Both the position numbers and the translations under genes were made by a program. Source: Psychrobacter proteolyticus (GTDB lineage Bacteria; Pseudomonadota; Gammaproteobacteria; Pseudomonadales; Moraxellaceae). From it: a stretch of DNA of 64,000 nucleotides. The notes below the pieces were generated by a model. That model was not told where the DNA came from. It did not search any database and saw only the letters and a list, made by a program, of their open reading frames with translations. Numbering within the stretch: position 1 is the stretch's first letter; every line of letters starts with the position of its first letter. Positions 11,935 to 20,634 of this stretch are shown in pieces. The stretch lies in the NCBI RefSeq assembly GCF_003350005.1, contig NZ_QLKS01000003.1, forward strand, positions 434,001 to 498,000. Direction: 5' to 3'.

Positions 11935-12792
11935 TTACGCGAGACGATCTAAAAAACGCTCACGATAACACTGGTAAGCAGCTTCACACACATTGGCAGT
12001 GTAGCTAGCATTAACACCACCTGCGACTACTGCGCCTACCGCTGGAATGATTTGCGCCGCTTTTGTCTTAACGATGTTAGTGGCTACTTTAGTCGCTGTC
12101 TGACGCAGTACACGAGACACGACTTCTTCATTAATCTGATTGAATGCCTGAGTTTCTGGATCTTTAATCATCGCATGAGTGTCATCTAACGCCGCTTTAC
12201 GCTCCTCAACAGAGGCAGAAGTTGCTACAGCCAACAAAGACATCGCAAATAGCTGTTCGCCTTCATTATTGATATCAAAGCCATAGTACGTTGCATACTC
12301 TCCAATCGCACGTAGGTTGGCTGTAATAAGCCCAACGACATCAGCAGGGATACCTGCCCAACCTACAATCCCTGTAGTCACCCCTTGCGCACTGGTTAGC
12401 GCTACATACTTGCTTTTGAACAGCTTAACTTGTTTATCTACAACAGCAATGGGTAGACGTTTAATGTCGCCAAGCGTTTTGATAGAGAAGTCGTTAATAT
12501 CTGCTGCCTCTTGATAGCTATCGATAACGTCTTGAGTGTCCAATGTCCAGTTGGCCGCATCACTCAAAGCACTAATCGTTTCCTCAGTTGCTTTTTTTAG
12601 AGAGTCGCCAAATTGTGGAGCTTCCATCAACGCATCACCGGCTGCTACCACAGGGGTATTAAGCATTGCGAGCGTCTTATCCAAAATCCCTTTATCAGGG
12701 TTCTTCCATGCTTCTATCTCTTCACGGACTTTGGATTCATAAGCAATGTGGTCATCTGTTTTTTCATTGCTGGTCTTATTGTTGATAGTCAT
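11935..12792 (-). CDS. EcsC family protein
   Basis: A 285-residue protein matching the EcsC family, whose biochemical role is poorly known. It is named after the third gene of the Bacillus ecs ABC locus. The N-terminal third is polar and helical (EAWKNPDKGILDKTLAMLNTPV). The centre has the conserved GIVGWAGIPADVVGLITANLRAIGEYATYYG region. The C-terminus has a Gly/Ala-rich hydrophobic segment (IIPAVGAVVAGGVNASYTANV) that probably associates with membrane. AAGGAAA precedes the ATG. It is convergent with the AlkB-like gene and is not beside Ecs transporter genes, so the name carries no functional information here. Confidence 0.82.
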   Translation of the reverse strand: MTINNKTSNEKTDDHIAYESKVREEIEAWKNPDKGILDKTLAMLNTPVVAAGDALMEAPQFGDSLKKATEETISALSDAANWTLDTQDVIDSYQEAADINDFSIKTLGDIKRLPIAVVDKQVKLFKSKYVALTSAQGVTTGIVGWAGIPADVVGLITANLRAIGEYATYYGFDINNEGEQLFAMSLLAVATSASVEERKAALDDTHAMIKDPETQAFNQINEEVVSRVLRQTATKVATNIVKTKAAQIIPAVGAVVAGGVNASYTANVCEAAYQCYRERFLDRLA

Positions 12793-12987
12793 ATTATTTC
12801 CTTTATTAGTATCGTTCGCTTTCTATCCTATGATAAATAAGCAAAGACTACAGGGACGTTCTGTTGTTCAAAATAAAACTTTTGTATGATTTGTTAAGTC
12901 ATCAGTTAAGTTTACTGGGTTTCAACAGACATCCCCTTACTAATAAATCCTACCAAACACTACCTCATACTTGGACAATCTTGACAT

Positions 12988-14019
12988 TCACTCAGCAGCG
13001 GCCAAGACAATCTTGCCAAAAGCATCGCCTTTTTGTAGCTCGTGATGCGCTGCAACAACTTCTGAGAGTGGATAGGTTTTTTGAATTTTTAAAGTTAAAT
13101 TACCATCGGCCACTTCCTGTAAAACACGCGCCATATCTTGACCACTACGCTGCGCTTTATAGCCTGCTACTGCCAAGTCTTTTTGCTGACCGGCTTCTTT
13201 GAGCTTATCAACCCAAATAGTTGGTAGCACATTCACTCGGGCGCCTGACTTGAGTACGCTAAGCGCGCGGACACCTGCTTCATTACCGACTAAATCAAGT
13301 AGCACGTCGGCTTGCAGGTCAGGGAACGCTTCATCTTTTGTATAATCTATCCAACCCGCTAGCTTAGATACGTCTATCAACTCATCAAGCTTGGCGTACT
13401 TTTCTGGTGAGCAAATTACCGTCACCTTGATGTTATCTTGCGCCACTTTATTCATAAGCAGTTGGATTAATAAATGACCAACACCGCCTGCTGGTGCATT
13501 AATCACCACATGCTCGTCTGTTTTTATATCAGCGAAATCTACGAATTGTAGCGCCGTTTGTCCGATACAAGGCAAAGCACCTGCCTGCTCTAAAGTGACA
13601 TTATCTGGTACTTTCGCAAGTAACTTGGCATCTACTGCCACATATTGCGCGTAGCCACCACCGCTAAAGGTCAAAGCCGCTACTCTATCGCCGACAGCAA
13701 ACTCATCGCTATTACTGCTGACTACTTCGCCTGATACATCAAATCCTAAAATAGCCGGCTGATCATTCTCAAACTTATCTTTACGAATGTTTTCTGCACC
13801 CCAGCCTTTACCTTGGCGGGTCTTATAATCGACAGGGTTAATCCCAGCATAGGCAATTTTTACCAGTACTTGGTCGTCCTGTAGCTCAGGGACATCAGCA
13901 CCATCTTGGTATTTCATGACTTCAGGCTCACCGAACTCGCGTATGAGTACGGCGTGCTGAGTCTTAGGTATGTTATGGTTAGCATGGTGATTATTATCAG
14001 TAGTAGACGCTGTTGCCAT
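12988..14019 (-). CDS. NADP-dependent MDR oxidoreductase (quinone-reductase-like)
   Basis: A 343-residue medium-chain dehydrogenase/reductase. The N-terminal GroES-like part has YAGINPVDYKTRQG and PAILGFDVSGEVV. The Rossmann part has APAGGVGHLLIQL, the AGGVG nucleotide-binding loop of the NADPH-dependent zinc-free quinone oxidoreductase branch. I see no zinc-binding cysteine set, so it is most likely zinc-independent. The C-terminus LQKGDAFGKIVLA is typical. It probably reduces quinones or alpha,beta-unsaturated carbonyls. The first 20 residues are His/Asn/Thr-rich and look like an added tail. AAGGAT lies before the start. It is monocistronic by spacing. Confidence 0.88.
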   Translation of the reverse strand: MATASTTDNNHHANHNIPKTQHAVLIREFGEPEVMKYQDGADVPELQDDQVLVKIAYAGINPVDYKTRQGKGWGAENIRKDKFENDQPAILGFDVSGEVVSSNSDEFAVGDRVAALTFSGGGYAQYVAVDAKLLAKVPDNVTLEQAGALPCIGQTALQFVDFADIKTDEHVVINAPAGGVGHLLIQLLMNKVAQDNIKVTVICSPEKYAKLDELIDVSKLAGWIDYTKDEAFPDLQADVLLDLVGNEAGVRALSVLKSGARVNVLPTIWVDKLKEAGQQKDLAVAGYKAQRSGQDMARVLQEVADGNLTLKIQKTYPLSEVVAAHHELQKGDAFGKIVLAAAE

Positions 14020-14205
14020 CGTAGAATATCCTTATATTTTGTTTATTAGGCTGTACTTATTATTTATTCTCTTGAAAGGTTATGCTGTTAATAGCACTTT
14101 CAATCGAGAACATGGTTAAGCAATAATACGATCAATAAAGACAATTGTTCATACATTGATAGATTGCCAATATAATACATTTAGACGAATTATTATAGTT
14201 GGGTA

Positions 14206-14961
14206 TTAAGGCAGAATCAGCTCTGCGCTAATGGGCAGATGGTCTGATAGCGATGACCAAGGTTTTCCAGTGTGAACCCAAGCATCCTTCACAAGCAAAT
14301 TGCGCACATAAATACGATCTAAGCTGAGTACTGGCAGTTTTGCTGGAAAGGTTGGCAACAGCTTGCCATGACAATGTTTGAACGCTTCTATCATACCGAG
14401 ATCTGATGCCAGTTTGTCACAAGACATCTTTTTCCAATCATTAAAGTCGCCTGCCAAGATAAGTGGTTGATCCGGCGCAATCTCATTTCGAACATAATCA
14501 CTAATCGCTTGATACTGCTTGATACGATCTCGCTCAAATAAATTTAAATGTGCACACAATACGACAACTGGCATCTCCCAACCGATAGGCTGTACCTCAC
14601 AATGCAAGACACCGCGCTGCTCAAGCTTGTTGACCGTAATATTTACATTGTGTTTGGGATCTAGCGGGAAGCGGCTCAATACTGCATTGCCGTGGTGACC
14701 GTTTTCGTACTCTGAGTTTTTGCCGTAACTGTTTTGCAGATCTAAAAATTCGCCGAACCATTCATGCTGTGATTGATCTGGGTACTCGTTATATTGCATA
14801 TTACGTTTGAGGTTTTGGCCTTGCACTTCTTGTAAACACAAGACGTCTGAACCCACAGACTCTAGCGCCTGAGCAATACCTTGCATCTTCACTTGGCGAT
14901 TCAGCGGTGACATGCCTTTGTGGATGTTGTAGCTGGTTAAAACAAAAGAGGTGGTAGTCAT
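14206..14961 (-). CDS. Endonuclease/exonuclease/phosphatase family protein
   Basis: A 251-residue member of the EEP superfamily, metal-dependent phosphoesterases related to ExoIII and DNase I. Visible motifs in order: SYNIHKGM near residue 10 (Asn as metal ligand), LCLQEVQG near 42 (catalytic Glu), the GNAVLSRFPL region near 95, AGDFNDW near 160 and SDHLPI near 240 (catalytic Asp-His pair). All active-site signatures are present, so it should be catalytically competent. There is no signal peptide. It resembles the YbhP-like branch often found near cardiolipin synthase genes, but none is present here. The natural substrate, nucleic acid or phospholipid head group, is undetermined. Confidence 0.88.
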   Translation of the reverse strand: MTTTSFVLTSYNIHKGMSPLNRQVKMQGIAQALESVGSDVLCLQEVQGQNLKRNMQYNEYPDQSQHEWFGEFLDLQNSYGKNSEYENGHHGNAVLSRFPLDPKHNVNITVNKLEQRGVLHCEVQPIGWEMPVVVLCAHLNLFERDRIKQYQAISDYVRNEIAPDQPLILAGDFNDWKKMSCDKLASDLGMIEAFKHCHGKLLPTFPAKLPVLSLDRIYVRNLLVKDAWVHTGKPWSSLSDHLPISAELILP

Positions 14962-15050
14962 AGTTTGGTTAGTTGTACGCTCATTATTTATGGAGTAAAG
15001 ATCAATAGCTCAGCTACGATAGCACCCATAGTGATGGTAATGACAGACAT

Positions 15051-15085
15051 AAAAAGAGCACTGGCTCGTATTGAACCAATGCTCT
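15051..15085 (-). terminator. Terminator after the baeRF-like gene
   Basis: Read on the minus strand, a 13-bp stem (AGAGCATTGGTTC with GAGCCAGTGCTCT, two G-U pairs) is followed by TTTTTATG. It lies 70 bp past the stop of the gene at 15155-16267. Confidence 0.8.
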
Positions 15086-15154
15086 CATATTACACCTATG
15101 TATGATTAATGGCTAATTCATAAATGAATATCGCGCATAGGTGTCATCGTCAGA

Positions 15155-16267
15155 TTAGTAGCGAGTTACTAGTGCTATTGGTTGATCTTCACCCATGATG
15201 TCTTGTGGCATAAATACAGCTTCGCCGCCATTGTGAATGACATGTTCGATGATTTCACCGATTGCATCATCTGTGATGCCTTCCGTAGTCGCATCATTGG
15301 CAGGGCTTAACGTTTGTGCCTTTTCATCAATTTTAGCAGACTGAATATAACCACGGCGTACATAGAGTGTCTCACCAGCCCCTTGGAAAGCACTGCGATA
15401 TACTTCCTGCAAATCAGTCTGCAACATATTCGCACCGCGGGCTTTGTCGATTTCACCTAATGCAGCTTTGTGCAGCGATGTGCGATACTCTTCTACGGCT
15501 TCTTGTACACTATCTACAATATGTTGAGCACCACCGTCTTCTAGATTGGTCGCATTCGACACTGTAGCGATTATATTATCTGGACGATCACAGACTTCTT
15601 TATAGTAGCCAATATTTTTTGCATCACCAACTATAACAAGAGGCATTTTATGCTCACCCCATAGTTCTTGGACGCTTTTATCAACTTGGTTAAAGAACTC
15701 TTTTAAATGGCTACTCTCGTTATTTGATGAGCGATCTGAGCCACCGTCGCCTGTTGTATATAGACCGTTGTTTTCGACAGGGAACTGAATGTTCTCCATG
15801 TTGTTTTGTGCATCGTCATCTTTATCGAACTCTCTCACAACGCGGTCATTAGATGCTTCAATCAAACGAGCATTGTCACGAGTTAAGACCACAGTATAAT
15901 AATGAACCGCACTTGCCATATCACGGACCAAGTCACGCGTAGCAAATCTATCTGAAATCACAACACGTTCTGTTGTGTCAATTGGCATACGAATAACTTG
16001 CACATCATCCGTACTAGCAAATATAGCTAACGTATCGAGATTATAATTGTGATTGAGCTCACTGATTTTATTTTGAATATTATCTAGAATGGTAGTCGCT
16101 GTGCGTTTATCGTACTCTTTCGTCAGACGATCTTCGGCAACTTTCAATTGGTTTTTTAGAGCGATAGGATCTTGCTCATTAGCTGGATGTTCACGATGCG
16201 TTTTAACAAAGATACTTACGGCAGGATTAGCTTTAGTCTCACGTAAACTTTTTAGAGTCGCTTTCAT
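15155..16267 (-). CDS. baeRF-type (bacterial eRF1-like) protein of unknown function
   Basis: A 370-residue protein with the look of the bacterial/archaeal eRF1-related (baeRF) families. The N-terminal domain contains VSIFVKTHREHPANEQDP, typical of the baeRF N-terminus. A middle domain has ALFVT-like strands and a charged linker near residues 160-190 (GDGGSDRSSNNESSHLKEF). The C-terminal Pelota/L7Ae-like domain ends with HNGGEAVFMPQDIMG. These proteins resemble translation release and ribosome-rescue factors, and members are thought to bind ribosomes or RNA, but I know of no settled function. A strong AAGGAG precedes the ATG. It has its own terminator and a long upstream region, so it is a single-gene unit, perhaps stress-induced. 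Confidence 0.75.
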   Translation of the reverse strand: MKATLKSLRETKANPAVSIFVKTHREHPANEQDPIALKNQLKVAEDRLTKEYDKRTATTILDNIQNKISELNHNYNLDTLAIFASTDDVQVIRMPIDTTERVVISDRFATRDLVRDMASAVHYYTVVLTRDNARLIEASNDRVVREFDKDDDAQNNMENIQFPVENNGLYTTGDGGSDRSSNNESSHLKEFFNQVDKSVQELWGEHKMPLVIVGDAKNIGYYKEVCDRPDNIIATVSNATNLEDGGAQHIVDSVQEAVEEYRTSLHKAALGEIDKARGANMLQTDLQEVYRSAFQGAGETLYVRRGYIQSAKIDEKAQTLSPANDATTEGITDDAIGEIIEHVIHNGGEAVFMPQDIMGEDQPIALVTRY

Positions 16268-16757
16268 ATATTGCTCCTTGTTTTATTATCGTTCATTTTT
16301 AACTTTATATATTTCTTTACTCATATATTTTTATGAGCTTGGAAATTTCTATCCGTGTTTTTCTTGCATCTTATCGGTGCATAGTATTTAAATTCCATTA
16401 TCTTGATGCTAACAGCTATACCCCACTCCCTATAGGGTTAATTTGCAAGCAAATGATAGCGCTTTGTAAGTAGAGCACTCTATATTGTTAAAGAACTGCC
16501 TTATCCAATATAGCTACATATTCGGATACTTATCTTGAGAAGTTGAATCTAAATACCAGAATTTCGACATTTACTTTCAGATTGCTAGCACTGTCCTAAT
16601 TACTTGAATCGTATAAAAGTGCTTAGGTTGTATTTTTACTAAATGAACCCATCTTTTATATAATCTATATATAAAATAAGAACACACTGTATATTTTAAT
16701 AGTAGCCAGACTTTTCTCATTTTTATTAATAATAATTCATTGATACCGGATACCTAT
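16268..16757. other. Divergent intergenic region without a gene
   Basis: About 490 bp of AT-rich DNA between the baeRF-like gene and prlC. It contains a 10-bp palindrome CCCTATAGGG (16428-16437) and many TATA-like runs, but no clear operator, RNA or open frame of note. Confidence 0.5.
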
Positions 16758-18968
16758 ATGACATCTTCTCCTTTAGATTTACGCCTTGTCGATTTTGCCG
16801 ACACTGCGCCACATACGTTACAAAACCAAGTGATTGACGCTATTGATGCTGCCAATATTTTTTTAGATACCTTAACCGTGATAGAAAGCGATAGCGCTGA
16901 AAAAATAAGTGCTGAAAAAATAAGCGCTGAACAAGCTTTGGCAGATGTGATGAGCTTTGACCATATTAATCTGGCATTAGATCGTAGCTGGGGCATTTTG
17001 TCGCATCTCAATAGTGTGATGAGCAACGATGAGATTCGACATGTTCACCATGAACTGTTACCAAAGCTATCTGCCTACGGTACACGAGTGGGACAACATC
17101 AGCCTTTGTTTAATCGCTATCAAACTATCGTCAATGACACAGATTTCTTTGCTACGTTAGAGCCTGCTCGTGCACGTGCAATCGAACTGGCATTACGTAG
17201 TTTTGAGTTATCAGGCGTTGCATTACCTCAAGCTGAGCAAGAAAAATTTGCCGCTATCCAAAGTGAGTTATCTACCTTGTCTGCAACCTTTTCGGACAAT
17301 ATCTTGGATGCGACGCAAGCATTTGCCCTACCTTTAGAAGATTCTCAATTAAAAGGTTTAACAGAGAGCGGTCTGGCACTATTGGCAGATGCAGGCGAGC
17401 AATACAAAGCGCGTGAGCTTGCTAGCGGTGCTCTTAGCCAAGCCGATATAGATGCACTTCCTACTCCTTACTATGTGGCCAGTTTAAATATTCCTGTATA
17501 TCTAGCGATCATGACTCATGCGGACGATCGTAGCCTACGTGAGACGCTTTATCATGCTTATGTCACACGCGCCTCTGAGTTTGATACGCATACTAATGCA
17601 AAAGGCAACTCATTAAATAACGCTGACAACATGAGTCAAATCCTCTCATTACGTGAGCAAAAAGCCAAGCTACTTGGTTTTGCAAATTATGCTGAAGTAT
17701 CGCTATCGACTAAGATGGCAGATAGCGTCTTAGAAGTTGAAACATTCTTACGTGACTTAGCAACGCAAGCAACCCCTGCTGCCAAAGCAGATTTGGCACA
17801 GCTACAAAAATACGCTAGCGATTATGGCATTGACGAGTTGCAGCCGTGGGATAGCGCTTACATCGCTGAAAAGGTAAAACAAAGTGAGTTCAGCTTATCG
17901 CAAGAGGAAATTCGTCCATATTTCCCATTACCTAAAGTGATTAATGGCTTGTTCACTATCGTTGAGCGTCTATACGGTATCCAAGTACAAGAGCAAGGTC
18001 ATAAAGATGCAGGAAGTGACTCAGTCTCTCGCTGGCATGACGATGTAAGCTTTTATCAGTTATTCGATGCTGATGAGCGCTTGCTCGGTGGCTTCTACTT
18101 TGACTTATTCGCACGTAGTGGTAAGCGTGGCGGTGCATGGATGAGTGGTTTTCAATCTCGCTATAGCTACGAAGAACAGAACCATCAGCAGCTGCCCGTT
18201 TGCTTTATGGTTGGTAATTTCACGCCAGCACTTGATGGCAAGCCTAGTTTATTGACCCATGATGAAGTATTAACCTTATTCCACGAGTTTGGTCATGGCT
18301 TACATCATTTATTAACCCAAGTGACGGTCGGCGATGTCGCTGGTGTCAATGGCGTCGAGTGGGATGCGGTCGAACTTCCTAGTCAGTTTATGGAAAACTG
18401 GGCTTGGGACGCTGAAGGTATCGCGCTTATCAGTAGTCACGTTGAGACTGGCGAGCCATTACCTAAAGACAAGCTCGATGCACTATTAGCAGTGAAAAAT
18501 TTCCAGAGCGGCATGCAAACGCTACGTCAGATTGAGTTTGCTCTATTTGACTTACTCATTCATGCTCATACGCCAGCGCTTAATTACGATGGTATTTTAG
18601 AGACGCTCAATACTGTTCGTAATGATATCTCCGTTATGCAAACACCTGACTATAACCGCTTTGCTAATGGTTTTAGTCATATTTTCGCGGGTGGTTATGC
18701 TGCAGGTTATTACTCGTATAAATGGGCGGAACTGCTATCAGCTGATGCGTTTAGCAAGTTTGAAGAAGACGGTATTTTCAACCCAGCGACAGGCAAAGCG
18801 TTCCGTGAATCTATCTTATCTGTTGGCGGCAGTTTCCCAGCCAAGACCAACTTTGAAAACTTCCGCGGTCGTAGCGCCAGTATCGACGCCTTGCTACGCC
18901 ATAATGGTTTCACTGATGCTAAAAATATTGATGCCGCAAATACTCAAACGACTCGCGAGGTCGTTTAA
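16758..18968 (+). CDS. prlC: Oligopeptidase A (M3 metallopeptidase)
   Basis: Cytoplasmic zinc metallopeptidase that degrades short peptides, including cleaved signal peptides. The zinc motif HEFGHGLHH is near residue 510, and the supporting glutamate lies in NGVEWDAVELPSQF about 25 residues later. I start at the ATG at 16758 (736 residues); the frame also has a TTG six codons earlier. It is about 55 residues longer than E. coli OpdA. Part of the extra length is a fresh 15-bp duplication at 16893-16922 that repeats Ala-Glu-Lys-Ile-Ser. The next gene, yheV, starts one base after the prlC stop, an arrangement also seen in other gammaproteobacteria. Confidence 0.95.
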   Translation: MTSSPLDLRLVDFADTAPHTLQNQVIDAIDAANIFLDTLTVIESDSAEKISAEKISAEQALADVMSFDHINLALDRSWGILSHLNSVMSNDEIRHVHHELLPKLSAYGTRVGQHQPLFNRYQTIVNDTDFFATLEPARARAIELALRSFELSGVALPQAEQEKFAAIQSELSTLSATFSDNILDATQAFALPLEDSQLKGLTESGLALLADAGEQYKARELASGALSQADIDALPTPYYVASLNIPVYLAIMTHADDRSLRETLYHAYVTRASEFDTHTNAKGNSLNNADNMSQILSLREQKAKLLGFANYAEVSLSTKMADSVLEVETFLRDLATQATPAAKADLAQLQKYASDYGIDELQPWDSAYIAEKVKQSEFSLSQEEIRPYFPLPKVINGLFTIVERLYGIQVQEQGHKDAGSDSVSRWHDDVSFYQLFDADERLLGGFYFDLFARSGKRGGAWMSGFQSRYSYEEQNHQQLPVCFMVGNFTPALDGKPSLLTHDEVLTLFHEFGHGLHHLLTQVTVGDVAGVNGVEWDAVELPSQFMENWAWDAEGIALISSHVETGEPLPKDKLDALLAVKNFQSGMQTLRQIEFALFDLLIHAHTPALNYDGILETLNTVRNDISVMQTPDYNRFANGFSHIFAGGYAAGYYSYKWAELLSADAFSKFEEDGIFNPATGKAFRESILSVGGSFPAKTNFENFRGRSASIDALLRHNGFTDAKNIDAANTQTTREVV

Positions 18969-19226
18969 ATGCGTTATCAGTCACCTAGTCCTAAGCGCCG
19001 ATTTTTAGCAGGGGTACGTTGTCCAAAATGTCAGGAGATGGACGCTGTGGTGCAAGTCAATATCGTCATCCCTGCCCCAGATGAGTATATTGAATGTACT
19101 CAGTGCGGACACACAGAGCACCGTCCCGACCCTGATGCCATTAGTGCAAAGAACCATTTAGAAGATCAGATGGCACGTGATGCGATGGCGACTGGCACCA
19201 GCGGCACTGTGAAATTTAAATCTTAG
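18969..19226 (+). CDS. yheV: YheV family zinc-ribbon protein
   Basis: An 85-residue protein with two Cys-X2-Cys pairs, VRCPKCQEMD near residue 17 and ECTQCGHTEH near 38, which form a small zinc ribbon. The first ten residues, MRYQSPSPKRRFLAG, match the YheV family start. The C-terminal half is polar and helical. Function is not established for the family; a nucleic-acid or regulatory role is often supposed. Its ATG directly abuts the prlC stop, so translation is probably coupled to prlC. A terminator follows 58 bp after its stop. Confidence 0.88.
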   Translation: MRYQSPSPKRRFLAGVRCPKCQEMDAVVQVNIVIPAPDEYIECTQCGHTEHRPDPDAISAKNHLEDQMARDAMATGTSGTVKFKS

Positions 19227-19283
19227 TTATTTAGTTTTCATATCTAAAAATAGATTAAGTTCTTTATTATTTAATGGTCTATT

Positions 19284-19316
19284 AAGCCTATCTATCAATA
19301 GATAGGCTTTTTATTT
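19284..19316 (+). terminator. Terminator of prlC-yheV
   Basis: An AAGCCTATCTAT/ATAGATAGGCTT stem closes on a tight loop and is followed by TTTATTTT. It lies just after yheV. Confidence 0.85.
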
Positions 19317-19368
19317 TGAGTTTGCTATAGTATGGCTACTTATATTCTTGACATGAATCGATCATAAT

Positions 19369-19917
19369 ATGAAACGAGAAAAGATCTGGCCTTCATCAAC
19401 ACACGCTTCCAAGAAAAAGCCGACCAAATCACGCCGAAAAATTTGGACAGTATTTATTTTAATACTGCTAATTATTGCCATCGGCTATTTGATTTTGGGT
19501 AAGTCTGGCACAAAATCCACTTTACCTGCTAATACTGCTACTTCAGTACCAGTAACTGAGCAAACGCCGACAGAGTCAACAACAGATAATGTGTCTGATA
19601 TAGCAGATGACTCTGTGATTAACGATGGCCTACTCATGGATGAAAACTCTGGAGCAGCGAATAATGACAGTACCGTGATACCAAATCCTACTGCTATATT
19701 AGATGCGCCTCTACCAGAAAATGACAGCTTGGCTAAAGAAGAGATTGATCGTTTAGAAGATGAACGTCAGCGATTGGCCGAACAAGAAAAGTTAGCCGCT
19801 GAACAAGTGGCTATGAATAAGCAATTGACTGATATGAAGGCAGAACAAATTGCATTACTTGAACAACAAATTGCTCAATTAGAAGCAAACGACTCTAATA
19901 AAGCGACGGTTCAATAA
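19369..19917 (+). CDS. Single-pass membrane protein with a coiled-coil tail
   Basis: I do not recognise a family. The 182 residues begin with a very basic N-terminus (about ten Lys/Arg in the first 30 residues) and then one membrane helix at about 28-45 (WTVFILILLIIAIGYLIL). A Thr/Asp/Asn-rich acidic linker follows to about residue 115. The tail at 120-180 is a Glu/Gln/Leu-rich coiled coil with heptad spacing (RLEDERQRLAEQEKLAAEQV). The positive-inside rule predicts a cytoplasmic N-terminus and a periplasmic coiled coil. It has its own region after the yheV terminator and lies 34 bp before the macro-domain-like gene, so the two may form an operon. Confidence 0.72.
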   Translation: MKREKIWPSSTHASKKKPTKSRRKIWTVFILILLIIAIGYLILGKSGTKSTLPANTATSVPVTEQTPTESTTDNVSDIADDSVINDGLLMDENSGAANNDSTVIPNPTAILDAPLPENDSLAKEEIDRLEDERQRLAEQEKLAAEQVAMNKQLTDMKAEQIALLEQQIAQLEANDSNKATVQ

Positions 19918-19951
19918 CAGTATACTTGATTTGGTTATAGAGAGGCTTACG

Positions 19952-20515
19952 ATGGCGATTTTGCAATTCACACATGCCTCTATTTTAAATAGCAATGCAC
20001 AGTTGCTTGTTTTACCTGTCAACAATGCTGGTGTCGTTTTAGATCCTGTACTCACACGAGCGAAAACTCTATTTCCTGATAATTATAGTCGCTATCATCG
20101 TGCGTGCCACGATGGTAGCTTGAGTGTTGGTAGCTGCTTACTTAATAAGCGTACACGTGAACAGGTCGGACTTGGTATCAGTAGTAACGGTAACCAGCCA
20201 AACTATATTGCCAACCTCGTGATATCAAACCATCCTTATCATCCAGCACGCACACGTTGGCTGACTACTGCCTTGATTGATTTGCAACAGCAAATAATGC
20301 CGCTTATACGTTACCAAGGCATACGCAGAGTTGCATTGCTTGCGCGGCCACTTATCTCAGGCAGACCACGTGATATCGTATCCAATGAAAGTAATATAGC
20401 AGATAATCTACCTTTAGACTGGCATGCTGATACTTTGCCATTACTAACTGAGTACTTACAAGACCTACCAAAACTTCGTATCGATATACATCTGCCTAAA
20501 AGCATTGATTTATAA
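19952..20515 (+). CDS. Macro-domain-like protein
   Basis: A 187-residue protein starting at the ATG at 19952, which has AGAGG nine bases upstream. The layout fits a macro domain, the fold that binds or hydrolyses ADP-ribose derivatives. A first strand with ILNSNAQLLVLPVNNAGVVL corresponds to the N-terminal Asn-containing loop. LFPDNYSRYHRACHDGSLSVGSCLL matches the region that in DarG- and YmdB-like proteins follows the substrate loop. Later come VALLARPLISGRPRDI and a C-terminal helix. The usual Gly-rich phosphate loop is not obvious, so activity is doubtful. It is plus strand, after the coiled-coil membrane protein. I see no ART toxin (DarT) gene nearby. Confidence 0.6.
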   Translation: MAILQFTHASILNSNAQLLVLPVNNAGVVLDPVLTRAKTLFPDNYSRYHRACHDGSLSVGSCLLNKRTREQVGLGISSNGNQPNYIANLVISNHPYHPARTRWLTTALIDLQQQIMPLIRYQGIRRVALLARPLISGRPRDIVSNESNIADNLPLDWHADTLPLLTEYLQDLPKLRIDIHLPKSIDL

Positions 20516-20556
20516 ATGGCCTTTTAGCTAGCCAGTCATCGTCTTTTTGGACACAT

Positions 20557-20606
20557 AAAAAAACCGCCTTGAATACTCATAACGAGCATTTCAAGGCGGT
20601 TTTTTA
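20557..20606. terminator. Bidirectional terminator before pnp
   Basis: AAAAACCGCCTTGA pairs with TCAAGGCGGTTTTT across an 18-base loop, with A- and T-runs on both sides. It serves the macro-domain-like gene (plus) and pnp (minus). Confidence 0.88.
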
Positions 20607-20634
20607 TTACTTAAACCACATCAGATATTGAGTA

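Noticed and set aside
12864..13202. 112-codon plus-strand frame near the MDR oxidoreductase
   Set aside because: Overlaps the end of a conserved gene on the other strand and lacks a ribosome-binding site or family features.
16428..16437. CCCTATAGGG palindrome upstream of prlC as an operator
   Set aside because: A single short palindrome without a second copy or positional support is expected by chance.
19952..20515. Macro-domain-like gene as the antitoxin of a DarTG toxin-antitoxin pair
   Set aside because: No DarT-like ADP-ribosyltransferase frame lies next to it; the upstream neighbour is a membrane coiled-coil protein.
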